From positions 1 through 57,400 of the forward strand of contig JAIMAN010000011.1 in assembly GCA_023511915.1 (NCBI GenBank): 57,400 nucleotides of DNA, in the 5' to 3' direction. A program made the position numbers and the translations under genes. The notes under the pieces were generated by a model. The model saw only the letters and a list, made by a program, of their open reading frames with translations. It did not search any database and was not told the DNA's origin. Below are positions 8,472 to 16,602 of the stretch, piece by piece (positions within the stretch are counted from its first letter, which is position 1; each line of letters begins with the position of its first letter). The DNA is from Armatimonadota bacterium. Its GTDB lineage: Bacteria; Armatimonadota; Fimbriimonadia; Fimbriimonadales; GBS-DC.

Positions 8472-9890
8472 TTATCGGTTTGCGATGCGTTGCAAGTTTT
8501 TGCGGGCATCTTCCAATTTGGGGTCAAGTTTGAGCGCCTCTTGATACATCGTGCGCGCTTTGGCGAGTTGCCCCGCGCGTTCGTGGGCGGCGCCCAAGTT
8601 GTTGTGATACACCGCCGAGCGCGGGTTCAGCGCGACGGCGCGCTCCAACGCTTTGATGGCTTCCTGAATGCGGTTGGAGCGCATCAGCGCAAGCCCCAAG
8701 TTGTTCCATGCCACATGCGAGCGTTCGTTCTCTTTCAGCACGGCGCGGTACTGCGCTTCTGCGCCGCGCAGGTCGCCCTTCTCCATCAGCAGGTCGCCAA
8801 TCGCTAAACGCGCCTCCTGGCTTTTGGGGTTCTCGGCGACGACCTGCTGATACAGGCGCAGTGCGTCGTCCGCTTCGCCCTTGAGCCGCTTCACGGTCGC
8901 GAGGTTGAGCCGTGCGCTGGTTAGGCGCGGGTTAATCTCCAGCGCGCGCTGGAGGGTCGCCTCGGCGTCGTCCAGTCGCCGTTGGCGCAGCTGCACGAAG
9001 CCGAGCTGGTTCAGCGCGTCGGCGTCGTTGGGGCGCAGGTTCAGCGTGTTCTCGAACGCGGTCGCCGCTGCAGCAAGGTTGCCACGCTGAAGGTGCGCCA
9101 CACCCAAGTTGTAGTGCAGGTCGGGGCTGTCGGGGTTGGCGGCGATGCCCCGCTCCAGCGACAGAATCGCTTTTTCGGGCTGGCGAAGGCGCGTGTACGC
9201 CTCGCCCAGCTTCAGCCAGCCGTTGGCTTCTGTGGGCATCTTGGGCATTGCCTGTTCCAGCAGCGCTGCGGCGCGCTGCCACTCACTCAGCCCCGCCAGC
9301 GCCAGCGCGTAGTTGAACTTGAAGGTGGTGTTGCTGGGGTCTAACTCGGTCGCCCGCTTGTAATGCTCCGCCGCCCGCGCAGGCAGCTTCATCATCTGGT
9401 AGGCATAGCCCAGATTGTTGTGCGCGTTCGCATCGCGCGGGTTCAGCTGAATCGACCGCTGGTAATGCTCCGTCGCTTTCTGGTACTGGCGCGTCTTAGT
9501 GTAGAGATTGCCCAGATTGTAGTGCGCGTCGGCGTCGTTGGGCTTGATCTCAATCGCCTTGCGGTAGGCGTTAATGGATTTGTCCAGTTGGTTCGTGTGC
9601 AGGTAGGCGTTGCCGAGATTGTTCCATGCCTCGGCGTTTTTGGGGGTGAGCTGGGTCGCCTTCTCAAGCATAGGAACCGCTTCCGCGTACTTGCCCGTCT
9701 TCAGGTACAGATAACCCAGCCAGTTGACGACGGTTTTGTTGTTCTCGTCGCGCTGGTAGAGGGTCTCGAACATCTCGATAGCTTCTGTTGTTTTGCCCTG
9801 ATTCGCCAGCGCAACAGCCTCGCTGACTGTCTGCGCTGTTAGTGTCCCGCACATCGCCACAATCAAAATCCAGCTCGCCACGATTCGCAT
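8472..9890 (-). CDS. Exported TPR-repeat protein
   Basis: A signal peptide (MRIVASWILIVAMCGTLTAQ) precedes about 12 consecutive tetratricopeptide repeats with the classical spacing (AWNNLGNAYLHTNQ, AHYNLGNLYTKTRQ and similar) that fill the remaining ~450 residues. TPR superhelices are protein-interaction scaffolds, here expected in the periplasm or outer envelope. GGAGG sits 6 nt before the ATG. It is directly upstream of nadK with a 3-nt gap. No enzymatic domain is present. Confidence 0.88.
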   Translation of the reverse strand: MRIVASWILIVAMCGTLTAQTVSEAVALANQGKTTEAIEMFETLYQRDENNKTVVNWLGYLYLKTGKYAEAVPMLEKATQLTPKNAEAWNNLGNAYLHTNQLDKSINAYRKAIEIKPNDADAHYNLGNLYTKTRQYQKATEHYQRSIQLNPRDANAHNNLGYAYQMMKLPARAAEHYKRATELDPSNTTFKFNYALALAGLSEWQRAAALLEQAMPKMPTEANGWLKLGEAYTRLRQPEKAILSLERGIAANPDSPDLHYNLGVAHLQRGNLAAAATAFENTLNLRPNDADALNQLGFVQLRQRRLDDAEATLQRALEINPRLTSARLNLATVKRLKGEADDALRLYQQVVAENPKSQEARLAIGDLLMEKGDLRGAEAQYRAVLKENERSHVAWNNLGLALMRSNRIQEAIKALERAVALNPRSAVYHNNLGAAHERAGQLAKARTMYQEALKLDPKLEDARKNLQRIANR

Positions 9891-9966
9891 AGTCGCCTCC
9901 AGAAGCTTAGACGCCCTGAAGTATACCCGTGTGCCCAGAAGTGCGAGATTTTCACACGGTTTTCAT

Positions 9967-10830
9967 TCAGTAGCTGTAGGTGTCGCCGCTTTGCGCCATG
10001 TACGCGCTGTAGGTCATCCCGACCGCTGCTCCGCCGACCACCAGCACGATTGCCAGCGGCAGGGCGAACCGCACAGCAGGCGACAATCGCTGCATCGCGG
10101 GCAACAGGCGCAGCGCAGGGGTTAGCGCGAGCAGGTACAGCACAACGAGCTGCCCCGGCGTCAGTTGCGCGAAGCCGAGCGCGGTCGTCCACAGCGACAT
10201 AAACAGCAGCATCGCCAGCGCGACAGCCCCGCGCCCAATGGTGAAGCTGCGCAGGAACGCCAACAGCACGCCGACGCCGACCACTGCGCCCAGCGTGCCC
10301 GACAGCTGCGCCAGCGACGCGCTCTTCGCGCCGTAAAACAGCACGCCCGCGCTCACCCCGCCCAGCAGGGCAATCAGGAACGGCGTCGCCAGCCCGCGCT
10401 CTTCGCCCAGCGGCGCGGTCAGCGTCATCAGCAGCCAAGTCGCGAGCGCGAAGCCGACGATATACGCCACGCCCGCCGTCAGCGACCAGAAGCCCGACTC
10501 CATCAGCGGGCGGAACGGCGGCACAAACAGCCACAGCACGCCCAGCAGCGCGCCCCACACCCACACCCAGCGATACGCAGGCACAATCCCCGCCAGCCAA
10601 CCCAGCGGCAACGCCAGCAGCGCGTGCCAGAACACCCACTGCGTCGCGTCGATCGGCGGGAAGTCGGGGCGACCCTGCACGCGCCAATACAGCACGGCAA
10701 AGCCCACGCTGACGCCCAACGCGCTCAGCAGCGCATAGGCGCGGCGGAGCCGCCAGCCCAGCAGCCAGAACACCCCAGCCGCCAGCGCTGCCAGCCCCGC
10801 CGTTAACGCGCTCTCAAGAATGACGCTCAC
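9967..10830 (-). CDS. Polytopic membrane protein of unknown function, coupled to YceI
   Basis: The 287 residues contain roughly eight hydrophobic segments with small-residue-rich helices (GLAALAAGVFWLLGW, VVGVGVLLAFLRSF, ALPLAIVLVVGGAAVG). I do not recognise the family. It has few histidines, so it is not obviously the cytochrome b561-like partner that accompanies yceI in enterobacteria. The start is a GTG overlapping the yceI stop (TAGTG), which strongly suggests coupled translation. A role with the YceI protein in lipid or isoprenoid handling is inference only. Confidence 0.7.
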   Translation of the reverse strand: MSVILESALTAGLAALAAGVFWLLGWRLRRAYALLSALGVSVGFAVLYWRVQGRPDFPPIDATQWVFWHALLALPLGWLAGIVPAYRWVWVWGALLGVLWLFVPPFRPLMESGFWSLTAGVAYIVGFALATWLLMTLTAPLGEERGLATPFLIALLGGVSAGVLFYGAKSASLAQLSGTLGAVVGVGVLLAFLRSFTIGRGAVALAMLLFMSLWTTALGFAQLTPGQLVVLYLLALTPALRLLPAMQRLSPAVRFALPLAIVLVVGGAAVGMTYSAYMAQSGDTYSY

Positions 10831-11417
10831 TAACGAATACCCTCCACCGCGAAGGTGACGCGCACCTCATCCGCCAGCCCGCCGTTCAAACCGTAGTTGA
10901 TGTTGAACTGGCTGCGGCGGATGGTGAAGGTGGTCTCGAAGCCGATAATCTCCTGCCCGCGCTGGTTGCGTCCCTTGCCCGTGAAGGTCACTCGCGCGGT
11001 TATCGGGCGCGTCACGCCGCGCATGGTCAGGTTGCCCTGCACCTCAACCGTGGTGTCGTTGAGTTTGCGTACACGCGTGCTCTTGAAGGTGATTTTCGGG
11101 AACTGCCGCGTGTTGAAGAAGTCGGGGTTGCGCAGGTGGTCGTCGCGCTGGCTGTTGCCTGTATCCACGCTGTTCGCGTCAATCTCCAGCTCGATGGAGC
11201 TGTTGGCGGGGTTCTTCTCGTCCACGACAATCGTGCCCGAAAAGGTGTTGAAGCGCCCGTAAGCGAAGCCCGTATTCAGGTGCTTCACGCGGAAGATGAT
11301 GAACGAGTGAACGGGGTCTACGCGGTAGGTCACCGCTTGCGCCTGCGTTGATTGCAGCGAGCCGACCAGCATCGCCAGAATGCTGAGATATGCCACGAAA
11401 CGAGTCTGTTTACGCAT
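10830..11417 (-). CDS. YceI-family exported lipid-binding protein
   Basis: A signal peptide (MRKQTRFVAYLSILAMLVGS) leads into the YceI lipocalin-like barrel. Visible motifs are VDPVHSFIIFRVKHLNTGFAYGRF near the start, FPKITFKSTRV in the middle and LTMRGVTRPI towards the end. Family members bind polyisoprenoid or amide lipids in the periplasm. I chose the ATG at 11417 because AGAGGAGG lies about 9 nt upstream and the signal peptide starts there; the ORF track start is 16 codons too long. The gene overlaps the end of the ArsR gene by 8 bases and the membrane-protein start by one base, making a compact three-gene operon. Confidence 0.92.
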   Translation of the reverse strand: MRKQTRFVAYLSILAMLVGSLQSTQAQAVTYRVDPVHSFIIFRVKHLNTGFAYGRFNTFSGTIVVDEKNPANSSIELEIDANSVDTGNSQRDDHLRNPDFFNTRQFPKITFKSTRVRKLNDTTVEVQGNLTMRGVTRPITARVTFTGKGRNQRGQEIIGFETTFTIRRSQFNINYGLNGGLADEVRVTFAVEGIR

Positions 11418-11745
11418 AGTTAACCGCCTCCTCTGGAGTAGATTGGTCGCACTCGGTCTTATCAAGCGTGGCGAGCCAGCGTGCGAAGGCGCACAAGGTG
11501 TCGCGCTGGACGCGGAAGTAGTGGTGCTGTCCTTGCTTGCGCATGGCGACCAGCTCGGCTTGCATCAGCGCGTTCAGGTGGTGCGACACTGTGGACTGCG
11601 CGACGGGGAACCGCTCCGCCAGCTCGCCGCACGAGAGTTCGCCGTGCTGCAGCAGCGTGCGCAGGATGCTCAGGCGCGTGGGGTCCGCCAGCGCCCGCGC
11701 GACTTGGGTCGCCTCGTGCTCCGTTAGTTCACGCCGCTCTTTCAT
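11410..11745 (-). CDS. ArsR-family winged-helix repressor
   Basis: At 111 residues this is a typical ArsR/SmtB regulator. ADPTRLSILRTLLQHGELSCGEL and the recognition helix region VAQSTVSHHLNALMQAELV are clear. One cysteine is in the ELSCGEL position that in some relatives is part of a metal or redox site, but no full metal-binding set such as CxC in helix 3 is seen. It is the first gene of the ArsR-YceI-membrane protein operon and probably controls it. The inducer is unknown. Confidence 0.88.
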   Translation of the reverse strand: MKERRELTEHEATQVARALADPTRLSILRTLLQHGELSCGELAERFPVAQSTVSHHLNALMQAELVAMRKQGQHHYFRVQRDTLCAFARWLATLDKTECDQSTPEEAVNYA

Positions 11746-11813
11746 AGACCGATGTGCATATATCTATACGCGCGGAGCGCGAGAAAGTTCCCTGTTGCGG
11801 CTAACAGGGGCGA

Positions 11814-12368
11814 TTACTCGTCTTCGGTATCTTCGGCGTCGTCAGGGATGCGACGCAACGCGATGAAGCCCGCCGAGAGCTGTTTCTGGACATACCATTC
11901 TACACCGAGCGACTGGGCGAGGCTCTTGACTGCCTCGCTGCTCCACTCCTCGCCGATAACAACGGGCACGGCGTCGATGCCTGCGCCGCGCAGGGTGTTT
12001 GCGCGTGCGTAGGCGCGGTCAACATCGTCGCGGTCTACCTTGACAGACACTTCGACCACAATCACTTTTGTGCCCCTGCTCCAGATGAAATCGGCGGCTG
12101 TGGGGTCGGCATCCACTTCCAGGATAGGGTCGTCCCCGTTGAGCGTGCGCAGCCATGGTCTCAAAAGCTTGCGCACGAAGGCTGACTCCTCGATGTTTCC
12201 GCCGCGTCCCCCTGCGAAGATAGTTGGCGCACGCTGACATACTTCTTTCTTCAGCTCCGCGTCTCGATGCCTCTCATAAAAGCTTCTTGACCAGTCCCTA
12301 AGCTCGCGGAGATCGCGGGCTATCTGCTCTTGCGCCTCAACAACCTGAAACACTCGAGCGGGTTCCAC
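11814..12368 (-). CDS. PD-(D/E)XK nuclease-like protein
   Basis: A helical, charged N-terminal part of about 60 residues precedes a core reading ILEVDADPTAADFIW and KVIVVEVSVKVDRDDVDRA. This fits the E...D...(E/x)xK arrangement of PD-(D/E)XK-fold proteins such as the DUF3782-like group, although the last motif is EVSVKV rather than a plain ExK. The start is GTG at 12368, seven nucleotides after a TATAAT box on the same strand, suggesting a leaderless message. It is divergent from glcF. Whether it is an active nuclease is not clear from the sequence. Confidence 0.6.
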   Translation of the reverse strand: MEPARVFQVVEAQEQIARDLRELRDWSRSFYERHRDAELKKEVCQRAPTIFAGGRGGNIEESAFVRKLLRPWLRTLNGDDPILEVDADPTAADFIWSRGTKVIVVEVSVKVDRDDVDRAYARANTLRGAGIDAVPVVIGEEWSSEAVKSLAQSLGVEWYVQKQLSAGFIALRRIPDDAEDTEDE

Positions 12369-12375
12369 GCTTCAA

Positions 12376-12381
12376 ATTATA
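12376..12381 (-). promoter_or_regulatory. TATAAT box 7 nt before the PD-(D/E)XK gene (leaderless layout)
   Basis: Minus-strand TATAAT is followed by 7 bases and then the GTG start codon at 12368, so the transcript should begin at or next to the start codon. No ribosome binding site is present between them. Confidence 0.5.
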
Positions 12382-12394
12382 CCGCACGCGAGGG

Positions 12395-12400
12395 TATACT
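12395..12400 (+). promoter_or_regulatory. TATACT box 6 nt before glcF (leaderless layout)
   Basis: TATACT is followed by GCAGGC and then ATG at 12407. With a start site about 7 nt after the -10 box, the RNA would begin at the ATG itself. It shares the intergenic region with the divergent box at 12376. Confidence 0.5.
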
Positions 12401-12406
12401 GCAGGC

Positions 12407-13639
12407 ATGAGCCTCGACCAGCGCGACCTTCAGAAGTGTATTCACTGCGGTCTGTGTTTGCAGGCGTGCCCGACCTATGTGTCCACAGGTCAGGAGGCGG
12501 AGTCGCCGCGCGGGCGGATTTACCTGATGCGCCAAGCGCTGGAGGGGCGCATCGAGTGGGCGCAGGCGCGACCGCATATCGACGCTTGCATGGGGTGTCT
12601 GGGCTGTCAGACGGCGTGTCCGTCGGGCGTACCGTATGCGAAGCTGATCGAGGGGGCACGCGCCGAAGTGGAACAGCACGCCCGTACACCGTTTCAGCGG
12701 TTGGCGCGCTTGCAGGCGATTGCCCGCTTCACGAACCCGACGCATCTGCGCCTGATGTTGCGTATGGCGGGCGCGTTGGGCTTTCGGCGCACGCCACGCT
12801 GGATGGCGCGGCTGCTGGGCGCGAGCGAGTCGGCAGTGCAGCTCCCGGGCCTGCCCGACCGCCCGTGGCGACCGACGCAGACGGTGTACCCCGCGAAGGC
12901 GCAGCCACCCAAAGCGCGGGTGGGGCTATTGCTCGGCTGCGCGATGCAGGCGCTGTTCGGGCGGGCGCATCGAGCCACCGTCGGCATGCTCACGCTGGCG
13001 GGCTACGAGGTACATATCCCCCGCAATCAGGGCTGTTGCGGCGCACTGTGGGTGCATAACGGCTACCCCCACCACGCGCGGCGCAACGCCCGACGGCTAC
13101 TCGCAGCGTTCCGCGAGGTGGACTACATCGCCGTGAACGCGGCGGGCTGCGGCTCCACGATGAAGGAATACGGGCTGCTGTTTCGCGACGCGCCCGACCA
13201 CGCTGAAGCCGAACGCTTCGCCCAGCGCGTGCGCGATGTGCATGAGTTGCTCGCCGACGCCGAGTTGCCGCCCCCCGCACGCGACGACTCGCTGTGCATT
13301 ACCTATCATGACGCCTGCCACCTCGTGCATGGGCAGGGCATTCGCGAGCAGCCACGCGCCCTGCTGAAGCGACTGCCCAGCGTCAAACTGGTGGAGATGG
13401 ACGGCGCGGATATGTGCTGCGGCTCGGCAGGTATCTACAACCTGCTGCAGCCCAAGCTCGCCCGCGACGCGCTCCAGCGTAAGGTGCACGCCATCCAGCA
13501 AACGGGCGCAACGATTGTCGCCAGCGCGAACCCTGGTTGCACGCTCTGGATACGGCAGGGCTTGCAGGAGGCGGGCGCGCCCATCGAAGTGCTGCACCCG
13601 ATGGAAATACTCGCGAAGGCATACGACGCCATGCCATAA
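12407..13639 (+). CDS. glcF: Glycolate oxidase iron-sulfur subunit (GlcF-like, two CCG domains)
   Basis: Two ferredoxin-type 4Fe-4S motifs lie in the first ~70 residues (CIHCGLCLQACP and CMGCLGCQTACPSG). Two CCG-type cysteine-rich domains follow, with QGCCGALWVHNGY and MCCGSAGIYN. This is the layout of GlcF, which carries electrons from the FAD subunit during glycolate or lactate oxidation at the membrane. The 410-residue length is normal. The FAD partners glcD/glcE are not in the window, so the partner must be encoded elsewhere, or the protein serves another flavin dehydrogenase of the same family. Confidence 0.88.
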   Translation: MSLDQRDLQKCIHCGLCLQACPTYVSTGQEAESPRGRIYLMRQALEGRIEWAQARPHIDACMGCLGCQTACPSGVPYAKLIEGARAEVEQHARTPFQRLARLQAIARFTNPTHLRLMLRMAGALGFRRTPRWMARLLGASESAVQLPGLPDRPWRPTQTVYPAKAQPPKARVGLLLGCAMQALFGRAHRATVGMLTLAGYEVHIPRNQGCCGALWVHNGYPHHARRNARRLLAAFREVDYIAVNAAGCGSTMKEYGLLFRDAPDHAEAERFAQRVRDVHELLADAELPPPARDDSLCITYHDACHLVHGQGIREQPRALLKRLPSVKLVEMDGADMCCGSAGIYNLLQPKLARDALQRKVHAIQQTGATIVASANPGCTLWIRQGLQEAGAPIEVLHPMEILAKAYDAMP

Positions 13640-13640
13640 T
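13635..13640 (+). promoter_or_regulatory. CATAAT box 7 nt before yqeG
   Basis: CATAAT overlaps the glcF stop codon and is followed by TGAATCT and then ATG at 13648. This gives the same leaderless spacing as glcF and would let yqeG-aroE be transcribed independently. Confidence 0.4.
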
Positions 13641-13647
13641 TGAATCT

Positions 13648-14193
13648 ATGCGGTTTCAGAAGGACGCGCCGCCGCGCTGGATACGGCGCTGGTGCCCCGA
13701 CGAGCATGTGCGAAGCGTTGCGGAGATCACGCCCGAACGCTTGCAGGCGCGGGGCATTCGCGCGCTGCTGCTGGACTTGGACAACACCATTACGCCGTGG
13801 CGCAGCCGCAAAGTGCCCCCCGAAATCGCCGATTGGGTCAAGCAGATGCAGGCGGCAGGCGTCAAGCTCTGCTTCGTGTCCAACACGCGCAACATGGGTC
13901 GGCTGCAGTGGCTCAGCGAGACTTTGGGCATCCCTTATGCGCGGGGACCGATGAAGCCGCGCCGCGCAATGCTGCGCCGCGCGCTGGAGATGCTGAATGT
14001 CGAACCCGAACACGCGGCGATTGTCGGCGACCAGCTGTTTACAGACATCTGGGGAGGCAACCGCTTGGGCATCTACACGATTTGGGTACACCCGATGCAC
14101 CCGCGCGAGTTCATCGGCACAAAGCTCAGCCGCCAAGTGGAAAAGTGGCTGCTCAAGCGGCTGCAGCCCTACCGCATCGAGGACGGCGGATGA
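13648..14193 (+). CDS. yqeG: YqeG-family HAD IIIA phosphatase
   Basis: HAD motif I is LLLDLDNTITPW and motif II is CFVSNTRN. The conserved K-P pair of motif III appears in RGPMKPRRAML and motif IV is IVGDQLFTDIWGGN, all in the order expected for YqeG. The protein is 181 residues. I chose the ATG at 13648; the longer ORF in the track overlaps glcF with no recognisable sequence. The stop overlaps the aroE start (ATGA). A yqeG-aroE neighbourhood is also seen in Firmicutes, but the substrate of YqeG is not established. Confidence 0.88.
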   Translation: MRFQKDAPPRWIRRWCPDEHVRSVAEITPERLQARGIRALLLDLDNTITPWRSRKVPPEIADWVKQMQAAGVKLCFVSNTRNMGRLQWLSETLGIPYARGPMKPRRAMLRRALEMLNVEPEHAAIVGDQLFTDIWGGNRLGIYTIWVHPMHPREFIGTKLSRQVEKWLLKRLQPYRIEDGG

Positions 14194-15029
14194 TCGACGC
14201 GCATACCGCACTGACGGGCGTGCTGGGCTACCCTGTGCGCCACTCGCTCTCGCCCGCGATGCACAACGCGGCGTTCCGCGCGCTGGGGTTGAACTGGGTC
14301 TACTTGGCGTTCGAGGTCGCTCCCGACAGGCTCGCGCAGGCGATTGCAGGGATGCGCGGGCTGGGCATTCGCGGGCTGAACCTGACGATTCCGCACAAGG
14401 AGGCGGTCCTCCCGCTGCTGGACGGGCTGACGGACGCTGCGCGGCACATCGGCGCGGTCAACACGCTGTTCTGGGACGGCGAACGGCTCATCGGCGACAA
14501 CACGGACGCGGAGGGCTTCCTGCGTGCGCTGGGAGAGGCTGGGGTGAACCCCGCGGGGCAGACGGTGCTGGTGCTGGGGGCGGGCGGCGCGGCGCGCGCG
14601 GTGGTGTACGCGCTGCGTCAGCAAGGCTGCACCGTGTGGCTTGCAAACCGCTCGCGAGAACGCGCAGAGGCGTTGGCGGACGCTTTCGGCTGTGTGGGGG
14701 TATTGCCGCTGGAACGCGACGCGCTCGCGGAGTGCGCGGCGCACACAGACGGCGTCGTGAACAGCACTTCGCTCGGCATGGAACCGCACGCCGACACGAT
14801 GCCCCCCGTGCCCGTTGAGGCGTTGCCTGCAGGCGCGTGGGTGTGCGACTTAGTGTACCGCCCGCTGCAGACGCGCCTGCTGGAGACAGCATCAGCGCGT
14901 GGGCTGAAGACCATCGACGGGCTGGGCATGCTGGTGCATCAGGGCGCGCTCGCATTTGAACGCTGGACGGGCAGCCATGCGCCTGTAGACGCAATGCGCT
15001 CGGCTGCCCGAAACGCGCTGGGTCTATGA
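14190..15029 (+). CDS. aroE: Shikimate dehydrogenase
   Basis: The enzyme reduces 3-dehydroshikimate to shikimate with NADPH in aromatic amino acid synthesis. The shikimate site is visible in YPVRHSLSPAMHNAAF and in NLTIPHKEAV (catalytic lysine); NTLFWDGERLIGDNTDAEGF provides the catalytic aspartate. VLVLGAGGAARAVVYAL is the Rossmann loop and LANRSRERA marks the NADPH phosphate site. At 279 residues it is of normal length. It overlaps yqeG at ATGA and converges with the glycosyltransferase gene by 6 bases. Confidence 0.95.
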   Translation: MIDAHTALTGVLGYPVRHSLSPAMHNAAFRALGLNWVYLAFEVAPDRLAQAIAGMRGLGIRGLNLTIPHKEAVLPLLDGLTDAARHIGAVNTLFWDGERLIGDNTDAEGFLRALGEAGVNPAGQTVLVLGAGGAARAVVYALRQQGCTVWLANRSRERAEALADAFGCVGVLPLERDALAECAAHTDGVVNSTSLGMEPHADTMPPVPVEALPAGAWVCDLVYRPLQTRLLETASARGLKTIDGLGMLVHQGALAFERWTGSHAPVDAMRSAARNALGL

Positions 15030-15944
15030 CTTACGCCACACCTGCCAGAAGGTCGCCGCGTAGCGCCGAAATCCCGCGCGCCTGCCCAGCGTAAGCACGA
15101 CGCCTCCCAGACCCAGCAGCACGCGCAGCAGCGCGCCGCCCCTGTTCAGCCAGCGGCACACCCGCGCCTGCCACGCGCCGTGAAACTTGCGAAAGTACCG
15201 CTCCTTGCCGCGATTGTAGTAAATCACCATCTGCGCCCGCTGCGGCTCGCCGCTCGCGCCCAAGTGATGCACGAACACCGCGTCATGCACATAGTGAATC
15301 TTGCCCCCTGCTTGGCGCACGCGGTAGCACAGGTCGGTGTCCTCGCAATACAGGAAGTAGTCCTCGTCGAAGCGCGGGAACGGGCGTCGCAGCATCATGC
15401 ACGCGCCCATCACCTGCTCGGTCTCGATGGTCGCGCTGAAGTCCCAGTGGGTGCGCCAGTAGCCCCCGAACAGGCGCGTGCGCGGGAACAGTTTTGCCAG
15501 CATGCTCTGCTCGCAGAAGACCCACCACAGCGTGAGGTCGCGGGCGCAGGAGGGCTGGACGCGCCCGTCGGGATAGCGCAACTGCCCGCCGCAGACGGTG
15601 GCGTCGGGGTGGGCGTCCATAAACGCCACCAGCCGCTGCAGCGCGCTGGGCTGGGCGCGGATGTCGGCGTTCAGTATCAGTGCGTAGCGTCCCCGTGCCA
15701 TCTCCAGCCCCTGATTGCACGCTGCGCCGAAGCCGCGATTGTCGGGGTTCGCAATCAGGCGCGCTTGGGGGAACCGCTCGGTGACCATCGCCGCGCTGCC
15801 GTCGGCGGAGGCGTTGTCCACGACGATGACCTCCACCACAAGCCCGTCCCCCTGCTCGCACAGGATCGACTCGATGCACTCGCGCAGCAGTTCGCGCGTG
15901 TTGTAGCTGACGATGATGACCGAAACCTCAGGTGGTGTGCCCAT
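15024..15944 (-). CDS. Family 2 glycosyltransferase (rhamnosyltransferase-like)
   Basis: A GT-A fold is clear. VSVIIVSYNTRELLRECIES begins it and VIVVDNASADGS marks the nucleotide site. ALILNADIRAQP holds the D-x-D-type metal motif (NAD), and EDYFLYCEDTDLCYRVRQAG contains the ED catalytic region. The closest overall pattern is the WbbL/rhamnosyltransferase group acting on surface polysaccharide. A basic and hydrophobic C-terminus (LLRVLLGLGGVVLTL) could contact the membrane. It overlaps the upstream PilZ gene by 17 bases, so it is the last gene of a four-gene operon. Confidence 0.88.
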   Translation of the reverse strand: MGTPPEVSVIIVSYNTRELLRECIESILCEQGDGLVVEVIVVDNASADGSAAMVTERFPQARLIANPDNRGFGAACNQGLEMARGRYALILNADIRAQPSALQRLVAFMDAHPDATVCGGQLRYPDGRVQPSCARDLTLWWVFCEQSMLAKLFPRTRLFGGYWRTHWDFSATIETEQVMGACMMLRRPFPRFDEDYFLYCEDTDLCYRVRQAGGKIHYVHDAVFVHHLGASGEPQRAQMVIYYNRGKERYFRKFHGAWQARVCRWLNRGGALLRVLLGLGGVVLTLGRRAGFRRYAATFWQVWRKS

Positions 15945-16602
15945 CGAGGAAGGCGAGGCGGATTTGGTAGGCGTAGCCGTGTCGGGTCGGGGCGCGTTCG
16001 CAGGCGACGACGCGGGCGCGGCACTCCCCGTCGCAGCAAGTGACGCCGCGCAGAGTCGGCGGCATCTCCACGCGCAGGTGGGCGTTCAGGGGCACGGGCG
16101 CAGGCGCGTACAGGCGCAGTCCACCCTGACTGGCATCGTGCGCCCACGCAATCCAGTAGTCGTTCGCGAAGCGCAGCGCGACATTCACCTCGTCGGGCAG
16201 CACGATGCGTTCGTAGCGGCGGCGTTGGGTGTGTCGCCAGCGCGAGGCAAGGCGCGCCATCAGACAGGGCTGCGGGCGCGTCTGGCGTCCGAGGAACTGT
16301 ACCGTCGCCTCATGGACGCCTGCAGGGGTCGTCAGGCGCAACTCGGCGAAGGTTCCTGCCTCGAACGAGACGGGCAACCCGCGCTCCAGCGGCGGCGCAA
16401 GGCGCAAGGCGTCGCCGTCCACCCCTGTTAGCACGGTGGCGTATCGCTTGCCCGCGATGGTGAACTCCACGCGCTGCCCAGCCTCCAGCGCGGGGCACTC
16501 CCGCAGTGGGCACAGGCTCCAGCGGCGGCTCCCCAGCGCAATCAGCATGCCCCCCAGCAGGGCGAATCCCAACCCGATTCCCAACGCAGTCCAGTCGGTC
16601 AT
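15928..16602 (-). CDS. YcgR/PilZ-type c-di-GMP effector with N-terminal membrane helix
   Basis: An N-terminal hydrophobic helix (ALGIGLGFALLGGMLIALG) is followed by a YcgR-like flagellar-brake-type domain (about residues 40-115). A PilZ domain then carries both c-di-GMP motifs: the arginine cluster RRRYERI and DASQGGLRL, matching (D/N)xSxxG. Such proteins transmit c-di-GMP levels to motility or polysaccharide machinery. Its position between a TPR gene and a glycosyltransferase, overlapping both, suggests control of glycan export or synthesis here. That link is inferred. Confidence 0.82.
   Translation of the reverse strand: MTDWTALGIGLGFALLGGMLIALGSRRWSLCPLRECPALEAGQRVEFTIAGKRYATVLTGVDGDALRLAPPLERGLPVSFEAGTFAELRLTTPAGVHEATVQFLGRQTRPQPCLMARLASRWRHTQRRRYERIVLPDEVNVALRFANDYWIAWAHDASQGGLRLYAPAPVPLNAHLRVEMPPTLRGVTCCDGECRARVVACERAPTRHGYAYQIRLAFLDGHTT

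Noticed and set aside
11410-11465. Longer YceI start at 11465
   Set aside because: The extension lies entirely over the ArsR gene and would bury the signal peptide; the ATG at 11417 has a strong ribosome site.
13692-15029. 445-aa ORF starting inside yqeG
   Set aside because: Its second part is aroE; the first 166 codons are out-of-frame reading of yqeG with no similarity to anything.
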